Shown here one piece after another: positions 23,126 through 36,274 of a DNA stretch of 64,000 nucleotides; the stretch's first letter is position 1; each line of letters begins with the position of its first letter. This stretch comes from Delphinapterus leucas. Taxonomy: Eukaryota; Chordata; Mammalia; Artiodactyla; Monodontidae. The notes under the pieces were generated by a model. It had not been told where the DNA came from, made no database searches, and saw nothing but the letters and a program-made list of their open reading frames with translations. The stretch lies in NCBI RefSeq assembly GCF_002288925.2, contig NW_022098050.1, forward strand, positions 1,286,725-1,350,724, in the 5' to 3' direction. The position numbers and the translations under genes were made by a program.

Positions 23126-24555
23126 GGCCTTCTTTAATTTTTTTCAGCATTGTTTTATACTTTTCATTGTGTAATTCCTTGGTTAAATTTATTCCCAGGT
23201 ATTTTGTTCTTTTAGATGCTGTTATAAATGAAATTGCTATATTTTCTTTTCTGAGTTTTCATTTCTGATATAGAAATTTAATTGAATTTTTGTGTTGATT
23301 TTTTACCCTGTAACTTTGCTGAATTTTTAAATTAACTGTAATAATTTTCTTCTGTATTCTTTGGGATTTTCTACATAGAGGATCTTGTCATTGGTGAATA
23401 GAGATAGTTTTCCTTCTTCATTTTTCAGTTTGAATGTCTTTTATTTATTTCTCTTGTCTAATTTCTCTGGCTAAAAATTGTAGTGCAGTGTTAAATAGCA
23501 GTGGTGAAAGTAGGGATCCCTGTCTTGTTCTCAATCGTAGTGGGAAAGCTTTCAGTCTTTCAGCATTCAGTCTGTTGTTAGCTGTGGGTTTTTGATACAC
23601 GCCTTCTATTATGTTGAGGTAGTTCCCTTCTATTTCTAGTGTTCTGAGAGTTCTTATGATGAAAGGGTATCAGATTTTCTCAAATGCCTTTTCAGTGTTG
23701 AATGAGATGATTGTGTTATTTTCTTCCCTTGGTTATATTAGTGTGATGTATTATGTTGATTGATTTTATGTTCAACTTTGCATTCCTGGATTAAATGCCA
23801 CTTGATCATGGTATATAATTTTTTAATGCTTTCAATCCTGTTGTATTTTGTTTGGTTGTATTTTGTTTGCTAGTATTTTGTTGAAGATTTTTACATCTAT
23901 ATTCATAAGGGATATTGATCTCTAATTTTCTTTCTTGTGATGCCTTCATTCAACTTTGGTATCAAGGTAATGCTGGCCTCAAATAATGAGTTAGGAAATG
24001 TTCCCTCTCGTATTTTTTGGAGGAGTTTGAGAAGGATTAGTGTAAGTTCTTTAAATATTTGGTTGAATTCACCAGTGAAGGCTTCTGGTTATAGACTTTA
24101 CTTCGTTGGAGGTCTTTGATTACTGATTCGATCTCTTTACATGTTTTAAGTCTATCAGGTTTCTCTTTTTTCTTTAGTCAGTTTAGACAATTTACATGTT
24201 TCTAGGAATTTGTCCATTTTTAATAGGTTATTTAATTTATTGGCATACAATTGTTCATACTATTCTCTTATAATACATTTTTTCCCTCAAAAGTCATTAA
24301 TAATCCTCCCATTTTCATTTACAATTTTAGTTATTTGCATCTTTTCTTATTTTTCTTTTTTAGTCTAGCTAAAGGATCGTCAATTTTGCTAATCCTTTTG
24401 AAGAGCCAAATTTTGGTTTCACTGATTCTTTCTATTGTTGTTCTGTTCTGTTTCATTTATTTCTACTCCTTCCTTCTGCTAGATCTAGTTTTAGTTTGCT
24501 TTTCTTTTCCTAATTACTCAAGGTGTGAAGTTAGGTTTTGATTTGATATTTCTTC
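23126..24555 (-). mobile_element. Old L1 (copy B), reverse transcriptase segment
   Basis: Resumes ORF2 after the transposon with CTTCTTTAATTTTTTTCAGC. It then covers the reverse transcriptase region (TCCCTGTCTTGTTCTCAATC near 23,516; TTGGTATCAAGGTAATGCTG near 23,955) up to about 24,555, where a second L1 is inserted. The FADD box at about 23,370-23,400 is degraded to an FTND-like reading. L1 copy B continues again at 29,828. Confidence 0.88.
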
Positions 24556-26269
24556 TTTTTTAAATTATTACTTTATTTTTAGAGCAGGTTTAGGTTTACA
24601 GATAAACTGAGCAGAAAATGCAGAGTTCTTATATACCTGTTCTCCCCCTACCCCTGCACACAGTTTCCCCTATTATTAACATTTTGCATTAGTGTTGTAT
24701 AACTGTTGTCATAGATGAATCAATAATGGTATGTTATTATTAACTAAAAATCCATTATTTACATTAGGGGTTCACTCTTGGTGTTGTACATTATATGGAG
24801 TTTCACAAATGTATAATGCCATGTATCATACAGGATAGTTGCACTGCCCTAGTAAGGTGCACCTGTCCTCCACCTATTCACTCCTCCCTCCCTTCCCCTG
24901 AACCCCTGGAAACCACTGGTCTTTTTATACTCTCCATATTTTTGCCTTTTTCAGAATGTCATAGCTTTTTCACTTACTAATATGCTTTTAAGGTTCCTCC
25001 GTGTCTTTTCAGGACTTGATAGCACATTTAGTGTTGTTGCTGATTAATATTCCATTATATAGGTGTACCATAGTTTGTTTACTCATTCACTTATTAAAGG
25101 ACATTTTGGTTGCTTTCAAGTTTTAGCTGTTGTGAATAAAGCTAAAACTCTACATATTTGTTTGCAGGTTTTTGTGTGGACATAAGTTTTCAACTTATTT
25201 GAGTAAATACCAAGGAGTGCAATTGCTGAATTGTATGGTAAGAGCATGTTTAGTTTTGTAAGAAACTGCCAAACTGTCTTCCAAAGTGGCTGTACCATTT
25301 TGCACTCCCACCAACATGAGAGAAGGTTCCTGTTGTTCTACATCCTTCCCAGCATTTGACGATGTCAGTGGTTTGGATTTTAGCCATTCTAATAGGAGTG
25401 TAGTGGTTCTTGTTGTTTGAATTTGCAATTCCATGATGACATATGATGTTGAGCATGTTTAATATGCTTATTAGCCATCAGCGTTTCTTCTTTGGTAAGG
25501 TGCCTGTTTATATCTTTTACTCATTTTTAATTGAGTTGTTTGTTTTCTTGATCTTGAGTTTTAAGAGTTCTTTGTATGTTTTGGATAACAATCCTTTATC
25601 AGATATGTGTTTTGCAAAGATTTTCTTCCAGTTGGTGGCTTCTTTCCATTCTCTTAATAGTGTCTTTTGCAGAGCAGAAGTTTTTAATTTAAATGAAGTC
25701 CAACTTACCAATTTTTTCTTTCATAGCTCATACTTTTGGTGTTGTATCTAGAAAGTCATCACCAATACCAAAATTATCTCGATGCTTCCCTATGTTATCT
25801 TCTAGGAGTTTATATTTTTGTGTTTTGCATTTAGCTCTTTGATCCATTTTGAGTTAAATATTGTGAAGGATATAATATCTATGTCTAGACTCATTTCTTT
25901 GCATAGATTCCAATTGTTCCTGCACGATTTGTTAAAAGACTATTATTTCTCTATTGAATAGCCTTTGCTCCTTTATCAAAGATAAGTTGACTTTGAGTGG
26001 GTCTACTATGAACTCTCTTTTCTGTTGCATTTATCTCCTCTGTCCTTTCCCCAACACCACACTATCTTGATAACTGTAGCTTTACAGTGAGTCTTAAAGT
26101 TGAGTAGTGTCACTCCTCGGTGTTCTTCTTCAATGTTATGTTGGCTATGATGGGTCTTTTGCCTCTCTATGTAAACTTAAGAATTAGTTTTGACAGTGTC
26201 CACAAAATAGCTTGTTAGGATATTGGTTGAGTTTGCATTGAGTTTCTAGATCAAGTTGGGAATAACTGA

Positions 26270-26270
26270 T

Positions 26271-26301
<31 letters not shown>

Positions 26302-26602
26302 TTGGCTGCATTGGGTCTTTGTTGCTGTGTGCGGACTTTCTCTAGCTGCGGCCAGCGGAGGCTACCCTTTGTTGTGGTGCACAGGCTTCTCATTGTGGTG
26401 GCTTCTCTTGTTGAGGAGCATGGGCTCTAGGCACGCAGGCTTTAGTAGTTGTGGTGCGTGGGCTCTAGAGTGCAGGCTCAGTAGTCGTGGCACACGGGCT
26501 TAGTTGCTCTGCGGCATGTGGGATCTTCCCTGACCAGGGATCGAACCCATGTCTCCTGTATTGCCAGGCAGATTCTTAACCACTGCACCACCAGGGAAGT
26601 CT
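26270..26602 (-). mobile_element. CHR-1/CHRL-like SINE (minus strand) in L1 copy A
   Basis: Long form of the tRNA-derived SINE in reverse. It has a (TTTA)n tail at 26,271-26,304, then GGCTGCATTGGGTCTTTGTT, GGCATGTGGGATCTTCCCTG, the reverse-complement B-box GGGATCGAACCC, and the end CCACCAGGGAAGT. No clean duplication can be read, though AACTGAT on the left and AACTGAC on the right may be its remains. The length of about 330 bp distinguishes it from the ~205-bp CHR-2 form. Confidence 0.92.
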
Positions 26603-27098
26603 CAGAACTGACCTCTTAACAAAATTGAGTCTTCTTATTCATGTACATGGAATATGTCTCCATTAATTTCTTATTATTTCTTTCATCAGAGTTTTATCAT
26701 TTTCTTCATATAGATCTTGGACACATTTTATTACATTTATACCTAAGTATTTAATATTTTTGGTGATAATGTAAATATTATTATGTTTTTAATTTCAGAT
26801 TCCAATTGTCCATTGGTGTTATGTAAGAAAGCAATTGACTTTTGTGTATTAACACTGTATTCTGCAAATCTGCTATAATTGCTTATTATTAGTTCCAAAT
26901 TTCTTCTTGTTGTTATTAATTTAGATGATCTATTTCTTGTGTAAGTTTTGGCAGATTGTGTCTTTGAAGGAATTGGTCCATTCCATTTAGGTTATCAAAT
27001 TTGTTGGCATAGAGCTGTTCCTCATAATCCTTTAATATCCTCTTAATAGCTATGGAATCAGCAGTAATTGGCTCCTGAAATATCAGAAATAAATAAAT

Positions 27099-27134
27099 CA
27101 CTAATATCAGAAATAAAAATTTCTGATATTAGTG
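27099..27134. repeat. Perfect inverted repeat, 16-bp arms, 4-nt loop
   Basis: CACTAATATCAGAAAT (27,099-27,114), loop AAAA, then its exact reverse complement ATTTCTGATATTAGTG (27,119-27,134). It lies in L1 copy A ORF2 sequence, where no hairpin is expected. Perfect arms in a strongly diverged element point to a later local event. Confidence 0.9.
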
Positions 27135-28506
27135 AGTTCTGTCTTCTTTCTTTTTCTTACTTAGCCAGTCTAGAGGTTTGTAAGTTTTATTAACCTTTTC
27201 AAAGAACCATCTTTTGGTTTTGTTAATTTTCTCTGTTGATATCCTGCTTTCAATTTCATTGATTTCTGCTAATTTTTATTACTTATTTTCTTCTGCTTAT
27301 GTTAGATTTAATTTATTCTTATTTTTCTGGTTTTCTAAGGTAGAAGCTTATATTATTCATTTTAGATTTTCTTTCCTAATAGCTGCATTCAATGCTATAG
27401 TTTTCCAAGTACTGCTTTTGCTGTATCTCACAATTTTGATGTTATGTTCTCATTTCCATTTCAAATATTTCTAAGTTCAAAATACTTTTTAATTCCTCCT
27501 GAGACTTGTTATTCGACCTGTGTGTTATCAAGAAGCATGTTGTTTAATCTCCAAATATTTTGGGATTTTCCAGCTAACTTTCTGTTATTGGTTTCCAGCT
27601 TAATTCTATTGTGATCTGAGAGCATAATACATATTATTTTACTTCTTTTAAATTTGTTAAGTTGTGCTTTGTAGTCCAGAATATGGTCTATCTTTGTTAA
27701 TGTTCAGTGTCAACATAATGAAAATGTGTATTCTGCTGTTGTTGGATGCGTTATTATATAAAGGTCAGTTAGATTCAGTTGATTGGTATTGTTCAGTTGA
27801 ATTCTGTCTTTAGAGATTTCCTACCTGTTGAGTTTATTAATTACTGACAGAGGGGTGTTGAAGTCTCCAACTATAAGAGCGGATTCGACCATTTCTCCTT
27901 GAAGTTCTATCAGTTTATGGCTTATGTAGTTTGATGCTCTGTTGGTAGTTAATGTTACACATTAAGAGTTGTAATGTCTTCTTGGAGAATTGACCCCTTT
28001 ATCATTATTTAACACCTCTCTTTGTCCCTGATAAGTTTCCTTACTCTTATGCCTGCTTTGTCAGAAATTGATATAGCTATTCCAGCTTTCTTTTTATTAG
28101 TTTTAGCATGTAATATCTATATCTACCTCTTTATTTTTAATCAATCTGTGTTTTCATATTTAAAATGGGATTTTGTAGAGGATATATAGTTGGGTCTTCT
28201 TTATCTACTCTTCCAGTTTCTTTCTTTTTATTGGTGTATTTAGAACATGATGTCTAAAGTGATTATTCCTTCTCTAACAGCCTTCCTTTCTTTATATAGA
28301 TCTGGGTTTCTTACCTATATAATTTTCCTTCTCTCTGAAGGACTCCTTGTAACATTTCTTGCAAGGCAGATGTGCTGACTACACATTACCTCAATTTTTG
28401 TTTGTCTGAGACAGTCTTTATTTCTCCTTCACTTTTGCAGGATAATTTCTCTGGCTATAGAATTCTAGGTTGATGGATTTTTGTTTCTTTCAGCACTGTA
28501 AATATT

Positions 28507-28761
28507 TCACTCTGCTCTCTTCTTGTTTCCATGGTTTCTAAAGAGAAGATCAGTGTAATTCTTATCCTTGCTCCTCTTTGGTAAAGTGTTTTCACCCACT
28601 CTGGATTCTTTCAATATTTTCTCTTTGTTTTTGATTTTCTGCAGTTTGAATATGCCATGCTTAGTAGTAGACTTTTTGGTATTTATCTTGATCAGTGTTT
28701 TCTCAGCTTCGTCCATCTGTGGTTTGGTGTCTGTTGTTAATATTTGAAAATCCTTAGTCAT
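28507..28761 (-). pseudogene. L1 copy A ORF1 C-terminal remnant
   Basis: An 84-codon minus frame contains KKSTTKHGIFKLQKIKNKEK and ILKES, a diverged version of the ORF1p HTHCNKMAxIKDKEKILKAA region seen at 13,518-13,805. The downstream part is frame-shifted away from the family sequence. Confidence 0.65.
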
Positions 28762-28924
28762 TATTACTTCAAATATCTCTTCTGTTCCTTTCTTTTTTCT
28801 TCTTCTGTTATTCTCATTATGTGTATGTTACACCTTTTGTAATTGTCTTACAGTTCTTGAATATCTCATTTTGTCTTTACATTCTTTTTTTTCTCTTTGC
28901 ATTTCAGTTTTGGAAGTTTCTTTT

Positions 28925-29248
28925 TTTTTAATTAATTAATTTATTTTTGGCTGCATTGGGTCTTTGTTGCTGTGTGTGGGCTTTTCTCTAGTTGAGGCAA
29001 GCAGGGGCTACTCTTTGTTGCGGTGCGCGGGCTTCTCATTGCAGTGACTTCTCTTGTTGTGGAGCACAGGCTCTAGGCAGGCGGGCTTCAGTAGTTGTGG
29101 CTCTCAGGCTCTAGAATGCAGGCTCAGTATTTGCGGCACATGGGCTTAGCTGCTCTGCAGCATGTGGAATCTTCCAGGACCAGAGCTCGAAGCTGTGTCC
29201 CCTGCATTGGCAGGCAGATTCTTAACCACTGCGCTACCAGGGAAGTCC
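28925..29248 (-). mobile_element. CHR-1/CHRL-like SINE with target-site duplication
   Basis: Reverse-orientation long SINE. It has a T-rich and TTAA tail, GGCTGCATTGGGTCTTTGTT near the left, CATGTGGAATCTTCCAGGAC, and the end CTACCAGGGAAGTCC. It is flanked by the exact 14-bp duplication TGGAAGTTTCTTTT at 28,911-28,924 and 29,249-29,262. It interrupts the L1 copy A 5' region. Confidence 0.95.
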
Positions 29249-29827
29249 TGGAAGTTTCTTTTGACATATCTTAAAGATTACTCAATCATTCCTCCTACAT
29301 GTCTAGTCTGTTGCTGAGCCCATCAAAGGCATTCTTCATTTACTATAGTGTTTTTGATTTCTAGCATTGTCTTTTGATTTTTTATTGGAATTTCCATCTC
29401 TTTGCTTACATTACCCATCTGTAATCATACTTGTTTAAAATTCTTGGTGTGATACTACCACAATCTTTACCACTCTAAATCTGATTCTCATACTTTCTCT
29501 GTCTCCTCAAGTTGTGTTTTTTGTCTTTTAGTATGGCTTATAATTATTCTGTTGAAAGCCAACCATTATGTGCCGATTAAAAGGAACTGAAAGTTGCTCC
29601 AGTGGTTGTTTGTGCTCCTGGACTTCTGCCAGCTCCCTGTATCTTTCTGTGTGTCACTAAAATTTGGAGAACAGCAGTTTTCTGTATTACCTCATCTCTG
29701 ATAGATCTAAAAAGAGATGCTGATTTTCAGTTTGTTCAGTTTTTTCTTGTTGTAAGAATGAGAGTGATGATTTCAAAGTTCCTTACATGCCATACCAGAG
29801 ACAAGAAGTCTTTTTCATCTTTTCTAA

Positions 29828-30913
29828 TGTATGCAGTTACAGGTATAATATTTTTTAGTGAGCAGTGCTTTTACTGCATCCCATGTGTTTTGCTATGTTG
29901 TGTTTTCATTTTCATTTGTCTGTATTTTCTAATTTCTCTTTGATTTTTCTCTGATTCATTGGTTGTTTAAGTGTGTGTTATTTAATTTACACAAATTTGT
30001 GAATTATTCAATTTTTCTTCTGTTATAGATTTCTAGATTTATTCCATTATGGTAAGAGAAGATACTTTGTATTATTTTAACCTTTTAAAACTTATTAACC
30101 TTGTTTTCTGGCCAATATATGGTCTATCCTGGGGAATGTTCTATGTGCATTGGAAAAGAATGGGTATTTTGCTGTTATTTAGTGAACTGTTCTATAAATA
30201 CCTGTTATCTCTAGTTTGTTTATAGTGTTGTTCAAGCCCTCTATATCTTTATTGCTCTTCTGTCTAGATGTTCTATCCATTATTGAAAGTAGGGTATTGA
30301 AGTTTTCAATTCTGTCCATCATTGTTTCATATATTTAGGGGCTCTGCTATTTGTTGCATGTAGGTTTATAATTAGTATATCTTGATGAATTGACCCTTTT
30401 ATCAATGTACAGTGCCCTCCTTTGTCTGTTATAGTATTTTTTAACTTAGAATCTATTTTAAAAGATATCAGTGTAGTGACCTTTCTCTATTTTGGTTGCT
30501 ATTTGCATGGAATATCTTTGCAATATCATTCTTTTCCCTTTGAACATATTTGTTTCTTTTGATCTACAGTGGGTCTTTTGTAGACCCACTGTAGATCAAA
30601 TAGTTGGGTCATATTTTAAATGTATCTTACCAAATCTCTGCCTTTTGATTGGAAAGTTTAATCCATTAACATTTAAGGGAATTACTGATAAAGACTGACT
30701 TTTGCCAATTTGTTATGTGTTCTGTGTATGTCTTGTATCTTTATTACTACCTTATTTTTATTTTAGTTGATTTTTTGTAGTGAACCATTTTTATTCCTTT
30801 CTAATTTCCTTTTGTATATATTCTACCCATATTTTCTTTGTGGTTACCATAGGGATTGCATTTAACATCCTCAAGTAATAGCAAAATCTAATTTGAATTG
30901 ACACTAACATAAC
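29828..30913 (-). mobile_element. Old L1 (copy B), N-terminal ORF2 segment
   Basis: Continues the ORF2 sequence that stopped at 24,555 (ACTGCATCCCATGTGTTTTG, then CATTGGTTGTTTAAGTGTGT) through the endonuclease region. It breaks off near 30,913, where the GC-richer array begins. It contains a perfect hairpin at 30,558-30,600. Confidence 0.85.
30558..30600. repeat. Perfect inverted repeat, 19-bp arms, 5-nt loop
   Basis: TTTGATCTACAGTGGGTCT (30,558-30,576), loop TTTGT, then the exact reverse complement AGACCCACTGTAGATCAAA (30,582-30,600). Other old L1 copies read GTGGGTCTCTTGTAGGCAGC at this point. The left arm is therefore native L1 sequence, and the right arm replaces about ten native bases with a reverse copy of it. 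Confidence 0.92.
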
Positions 30914-33900
30914 CGACAGGCAGGCTGACTGCAGAAGCATCTTCAGTTTCCCAGCACATGGACCTGCTAGGGATTGGAGGGACTCCTGGCAGCCGAACTG
31001 GAGAGAAGTGGCTGCCTTGAAGTTTTCTAAGGCAACAGCATGTATTGGCAGTAAGCTTGGCAAAAGGGGACCTGAAGCACCAGAATGTTGAATAGGTGGT
31101 TGCCAATAGGGCCATATATTTCACAGCACTGGATCTGGTTCATGTCTGTAATGCCCCTGGGGACAGCAGTGTATGGGGACACTGCTGGGGACAGTGGGGA
31201 CAGCAGTGTACAGGCAGTCTGGTTGCTAAAAGGGCCACCAGGGCATCAGTGCAAAGACAGAAATATCTGGAATTCCCCCCAGGACAACAATGTGTTAGCA
31301 GACACATGTATGGAAGGGCCATGGGGATTTAGAGGGTGGGATAGAACAAGGCTGAAAAGGCTCTAGTTCCATAGCAAGTAGGCTGGCTGATAGCCTATGA
31401 CCCCTCAGTTCCCCAGCCCCAGGGCTGGCTGAAAGCCATAAGAACTCAATAAATGCTAGCAGGTAAACAGGCTATTTGTCACATGGTCCTCAAAGATACC
31501 AATGTGCCAAGGGGACAGTGCCCAAAAGGGTTCTATGTTATACACACATGTGCTGGATTATGGCTGGAAGGTTCCTCAGTTCCCCAGTGCAAAGCCTGTT
31601 CAGTGACCTAAAAGGCTATGGTTTCTACATCACAAGGATAGACTGATGTCTGAAAAACCTTTGGTTCCCCAACATTCAGGCTGACTGGGTGCTGGAAGGA
31701 ACCCTGCAGCCCTAGCAAGTGAGTATGTTGGCGGTCTAATGGTTTCTCCAGGAAACCCTGTGCAAAGGATAGCTGAAGCCTCAAGCTTCCTGAGCTTGTG
31801 GGTTGGCTTCAGGCCAGAGGGAACAGTATTCCCCAGCTCCAGGCATTTTATGTGATTGAATACACTCTCGTTTCGACAACAGTTTGGCAGGCCGATAACA
31901 GAAAAACCCTTGGATTCATAGCATGCCAGCAGGCTGTAGTAGGAGGAAGGCTGGAACCCCAGCTGGTGGGAAGTCTGGTGGCCAGGATGTTCCCTGAGGC
32001 ACAAGCTCAACAGACAGTGGCCAAATGGTTTCTTGCTTTGTCAGCTTGTGGGCTGACCAAGGTCCAAAAAGCCCTATGGTACCCTTGGGGAAGGCCAATA
32101 ATATAACCTAAAATGGTCTGATTTCTACTGCAAGTGGACAGACTGGTGGCCAAAGAACCCTTGGTCCTTCAGCCTGAGGATATGCTGGGGTCAGTCAGGA
32201 ACATCTGAACCCTAGATGGTGGGAAGACGATAGCCAGAAGGTTCCCCAATGCACTAGTGTGCTGGAGGTATGGTGGCTGAAAGGGTCCCCTGAAGTGCCA
32301 TTGTGCTGGAAGGATGATTGCTTAATAGGTCCCTATATTTCACAGCACTATAGTGGGCAAGTGTACACAAGCAGTCTGGTCTCAGAAAAGGCCCATAGCG
32401 TATCAGTGCAAGGTTAAAACATGTCTGGAAGTGCTCAAGAGTACCAACATGCTGGCTGGCACATGTCCAGAAGAGCCCCAGGTTCCTAGAGGTCAGAATA
32501 GACCTGATGGTGGTTGGAAGATTCCTCAGGGCACCAACAAGTGGGGAGGGCAGGACTTACGGTAGCCAAAGGGACTCAGACAGCTGAGCCAAAGGGCCAA
32601 GGGTAACCCAGTTGAGGTCTGTACTGTGGCTGAACATGCTCTGGTTCAGCAGCAGAGTTGCAAAATGATAACCACAAAACCTCCGGGTCACTAGCATGCC
32701 AGGAGAATGTGGGCGGAAAGAAATTCCTGAAAGCCAGAAAGGCCCTCCTGACACTAACATGATGGAAGTAACAGGGGCCAAAGGGACACCAGTGTGCTGG
32801 ACATGTGGTTCTCAAAACGGTCATATAGTCTATAGCATGAGATCTAGCTAGAGCCTTTAAGGGTCCGTGGGACTCTAGTGTACGGACAGTCTGGTGACCA
32901 AAAGCGCCCACAGGGAAGGTGGTATCCAGAATTTCTACCTGTGGCACCAGCGAGGTAGCAGGTAAGTGACAGGAAGAGTCCCAGAACTTGAGAGGGCACA
33001 ATTGAAACCATGCAGAAAGGCCTCATCTTGCTGATAGCCTAGTAGGAGGACCCTATGGTTCCATCATTTAAGGACAATCTGGGGACCTGAAGGATCCCCA
33101 GAACCCTAGGAAGAGGGGAAGAAGTTTTGCTGGGGAACCTGCATGAAGGACAGACGATGGCCTAGAGGGCTCATGCTTCTCAAGCTTGCAAGCTGACTGA
33201 AGGCCTGAAGGGCCCTCTATTCCTGTTTGGGATGCTAGGGTCATAAACTAAATGCTCTCATTTCAGTCACAGGTAGGCAGGCATGTAGCTAAAGAATCCT
33301 CAGTTCCCCAGAGCATACACAGACTGGAGTCTAATAGGAAACCTGGAACTCTAGCTGTTAGAAAGTCTGGTGACCAGAGGTTCCCTATGGCACAGCCCAG
33401 ATGGAGATGCAGTGGTGAAAAGGGCCCCCTTGCACCAGAGTTCTGGTTGGATGGCTTCCAGTAGAGCCCTGTGTTCCACAGCACTGGACAAGGCTAGTGC
33501 CCATATGAGCTCTCCTAGAACCCAGTGCAGGCAGTCTGGTCTGAGAAATGACCCAGGATCCAGGCTAACAGTGTCTGGAAGTGCTCCCAGTATGCCAGCA
33601 CATTCTGGAAGAGCCCTTAGAAACCTAGAGATCAAGATGGACAGGATGCCCAAGGCCTACAGGTTCTACATCCTACAAGCAGAGTGAAGGTCAGAAGGGT
33701 ACACAGTTGCCCAGCTTGCAGGCCAACTGGTAGATCTTAGGACACGTGGAATTCTGGGGTCTAGGGTGGATGGTGATCAGAATGTGCTATGTATACTAAC
33801 TTCTGAAAAGGCTCTTGACAGAAGGATTCTAGGTTCCATTTCAAATGGGACAGCTGAGGACTATAAGGGCCATAGTTTCCCATGCCTGTCTGGTAACCAG

Positions 33901-36274
33901 AAGGTTTCTAGTTTGTGTATCACACTATCAGGCTTGTGGCCAAAGAACTTTTGGTTCCCAGGCAAGCAGGATAAGTCCAGGCCAGAAGGAACCCAGGAAG
34001 CATAGCGAAGGGGTACATTGGTGGTCAGAAAATTCATCAGTGCACCCACATTGGGGGGAAGTATGCTGGCTGAAAGGGCTCAGGTTTCTTAACTGAAAGT
34101 GCCCAGTGTATTCCAGTGCGAGGCCTGTATTACGACGGAAAATGTTCTGGTTTCAACAGTGTGTGGGAAAACTGGCGGCTGGAAATCACCCAGGTACCCA
34201 GCACACCAACAGACTTTGATTACAAATTTAGGGCCAGAAGGGCCTTCACGACATTAACGTTACGTGGAGTAAGGTTCCTGAATGGGACCAGGGGCACAGG
34301 CATACTGGAAAGTATGGTTCACAGTAGGGCCACGTGTTCCTCAGCACAAGATTTGGCCACGACCTATGGGACCCTAGGTTTTAGGAAGTATAGTTGCAAA
34401 ATGGGCCCTCAGGGCAGCAGTGCCAGGTCAGATGGTGTCCTGAGCTGCCTCCCATGGCACCAGTACAGTGGCAGGCACATATCCAGAAGAATCCCAGGGA
34501 CTGAAAAATCAAGATGGACTCAGACCAAAACGTCTTGTCCTGCTGACAGACTAATAGGAGGAACCTGGGTTCTACCGCCTAAGTGTGATTAGGAGCCTGA
34601 AAGATCCCCAGAACCTTAGTGAATGGACATGTTGGTGGCAGGAAGATTCTTTGGGGTCCCCACAGGAAGGACAGATGGTGACCTAGAGGGTTCATGATTC
34701 CTGGGCTGGAAGTGCAGATGATACCTTAGTGAGGCCTGTACTGTGAACAAAGGTATTCTGGTTTCAACATCAGGCCCACAGTTCCCCTGGGGTATGGTAA
34801 TGCTATGAGGGGAAATGCTCTCCTTCCACCACCGGTGAGCAGGCTGGTTGTCCAAGAGAGCAACACAGTTCTTGGTTCTCCAGAGTGCACACAGGCTGGC
34901 AGCTGGCAGGAATCCTGGAACCCTAGCTGGTGGCAAGTCTGGTGGCCGGAAGGTTCCCCAGGGCACTGTGCAGATGAAGGTACAGTGGCGAAGAGGGGCC
35001 ATCTTGCACCAGGGTTGTAGATAAATGGTTACTTATAGGGTTCTGTGTTCCACAGCACTAAGCAGCCTATTGTCATTATAGAACCCAGTGCACAGGCAGC
35101 CTGGTCTCAGAAAGTACCCTCAAGAACACCAGCGCCAGGGCAGAAAGTCACCAGAAGTGCTCCAAGTGCAAGTGTCCTGAAAACCTCCTTGTTCCCGGAT
35201 GTCAGGATGGAAAACAATGCTCAGTGGGCTCTGGGTTCCACAGCCTATAGGGAGGGTGATTGTGGGAAGGGTATGTGCAAATGGTGTAGCTGAGCACTGG
35301 AGGGGCCAAATATTCCTAGAACTAGGCCTGACCAGTGGCTGGAAGAATTCTCGTTTCTGCATCATGCAGGCAGGCTGGTGGCCAAAGAACCTTCAGTTCT
35401 CAGGCATGCTACAAGACTTCCAGGAAAGAACCCTGGAACCCTAGCGAGGAGCCACGTACCTGAACCAGAAGTACCCATGTTACCTCAGTGTGTTATGTAC
35501 TGTGACTGAAAGTGCTCCCATTTCAACAGTAGGCAGCCAGACTGATGGCTGGAAAGCCCCCAGGTCCCAAGCACACTGGTGCATTGTAGATGGGAACTAC
35601 CCTGAAACTCTGTGGTGAAGAAGGCCCTCATGACACTAATGTGGTAGAGTTTGGGTGCCAAAATGGGTCTGGAATACCAGCATTTTACAAGTATGGTTTC
35701 CAATAGGTCTATATATTCCACAGCACAGCCTCCGGCTAGGGCTGATGGGACCCTGTATGCAGGTATTGTTTCTGCCTAAATGGCCAGCTGGGCAGCAGTA
35801 CTAGGGCAGATGCTGTCCAGGAGTAATGCCCATGCTACCAGCGAGGGGCATGGAAATGTCCCAGGCATGAGAGGGCAACATAGCCCAAGAGCAAAAGACC
35901 TTGTTCTGCTCTCAGTCTAATTGGAGGAACCCAGGTTTCCATCCCATGAGGATAATGTAGGAGCCTTCATTATCATCAGAACCCTACTGAGCAGTCAGGT
36001 TGTTGGCAGGAAGGTTCTCTGGGGCACCAACAAGAGGGACAGCTAGTGGCCGAGAGAACTCACGATTCCCCAACTAGTAAGCTCTCGGTTCCCCTGCAGG
36101 ATGATAGTGCTGTGACCCCAAACGGTCTCCACCTAAGGCAGGAAGACAGTTCACCAAGAATCCTTGGTTCTCATGAATGTGCCAGTGGGGGCCAGTAGGA
36201 AACCTAGAACCCTAGCTAGCAAGAAGTCCGATGGCCAGAAGTTCCCTGGGCACTTACAGATCAAGATGCGGTGG

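Larger units (their letters stand above)
24556..29827 (-). mobile_element. L1 copy A nested inside L1 copy B, minus strand
   Basis: The 3' end (TTTATTTTTAGAGCAGGTTT near 24,571) starts abruptly within copy B. ORF2 sequence runs to about 28,200, ORF1 remnants lie at 28,500-28,770, and old L1 5' UTR motifs (CTTACATGCCATACCAGAGA near 29,782) run to about 29,815. Copy B resumes immediately after. The junctions TTTCTTCTTTTTTAAAT (24,549) and TTTCATCTTTTCTAATG (29,813) look like an eroded duplication. The copy contains two CHR-1-like SINEs and is inactive. Confidence 0.82.

Noticed and set aside
34116..34592. 158-codon plus-strand frame in the array, and similar long frames (e.g. 41,924-42,445 minus, 173 codons)
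   Set aside because: They lie in a degenerate tandem array with few stop codons. Neighbouring units do not keep the same frame, and no domain or initiation context is evident.
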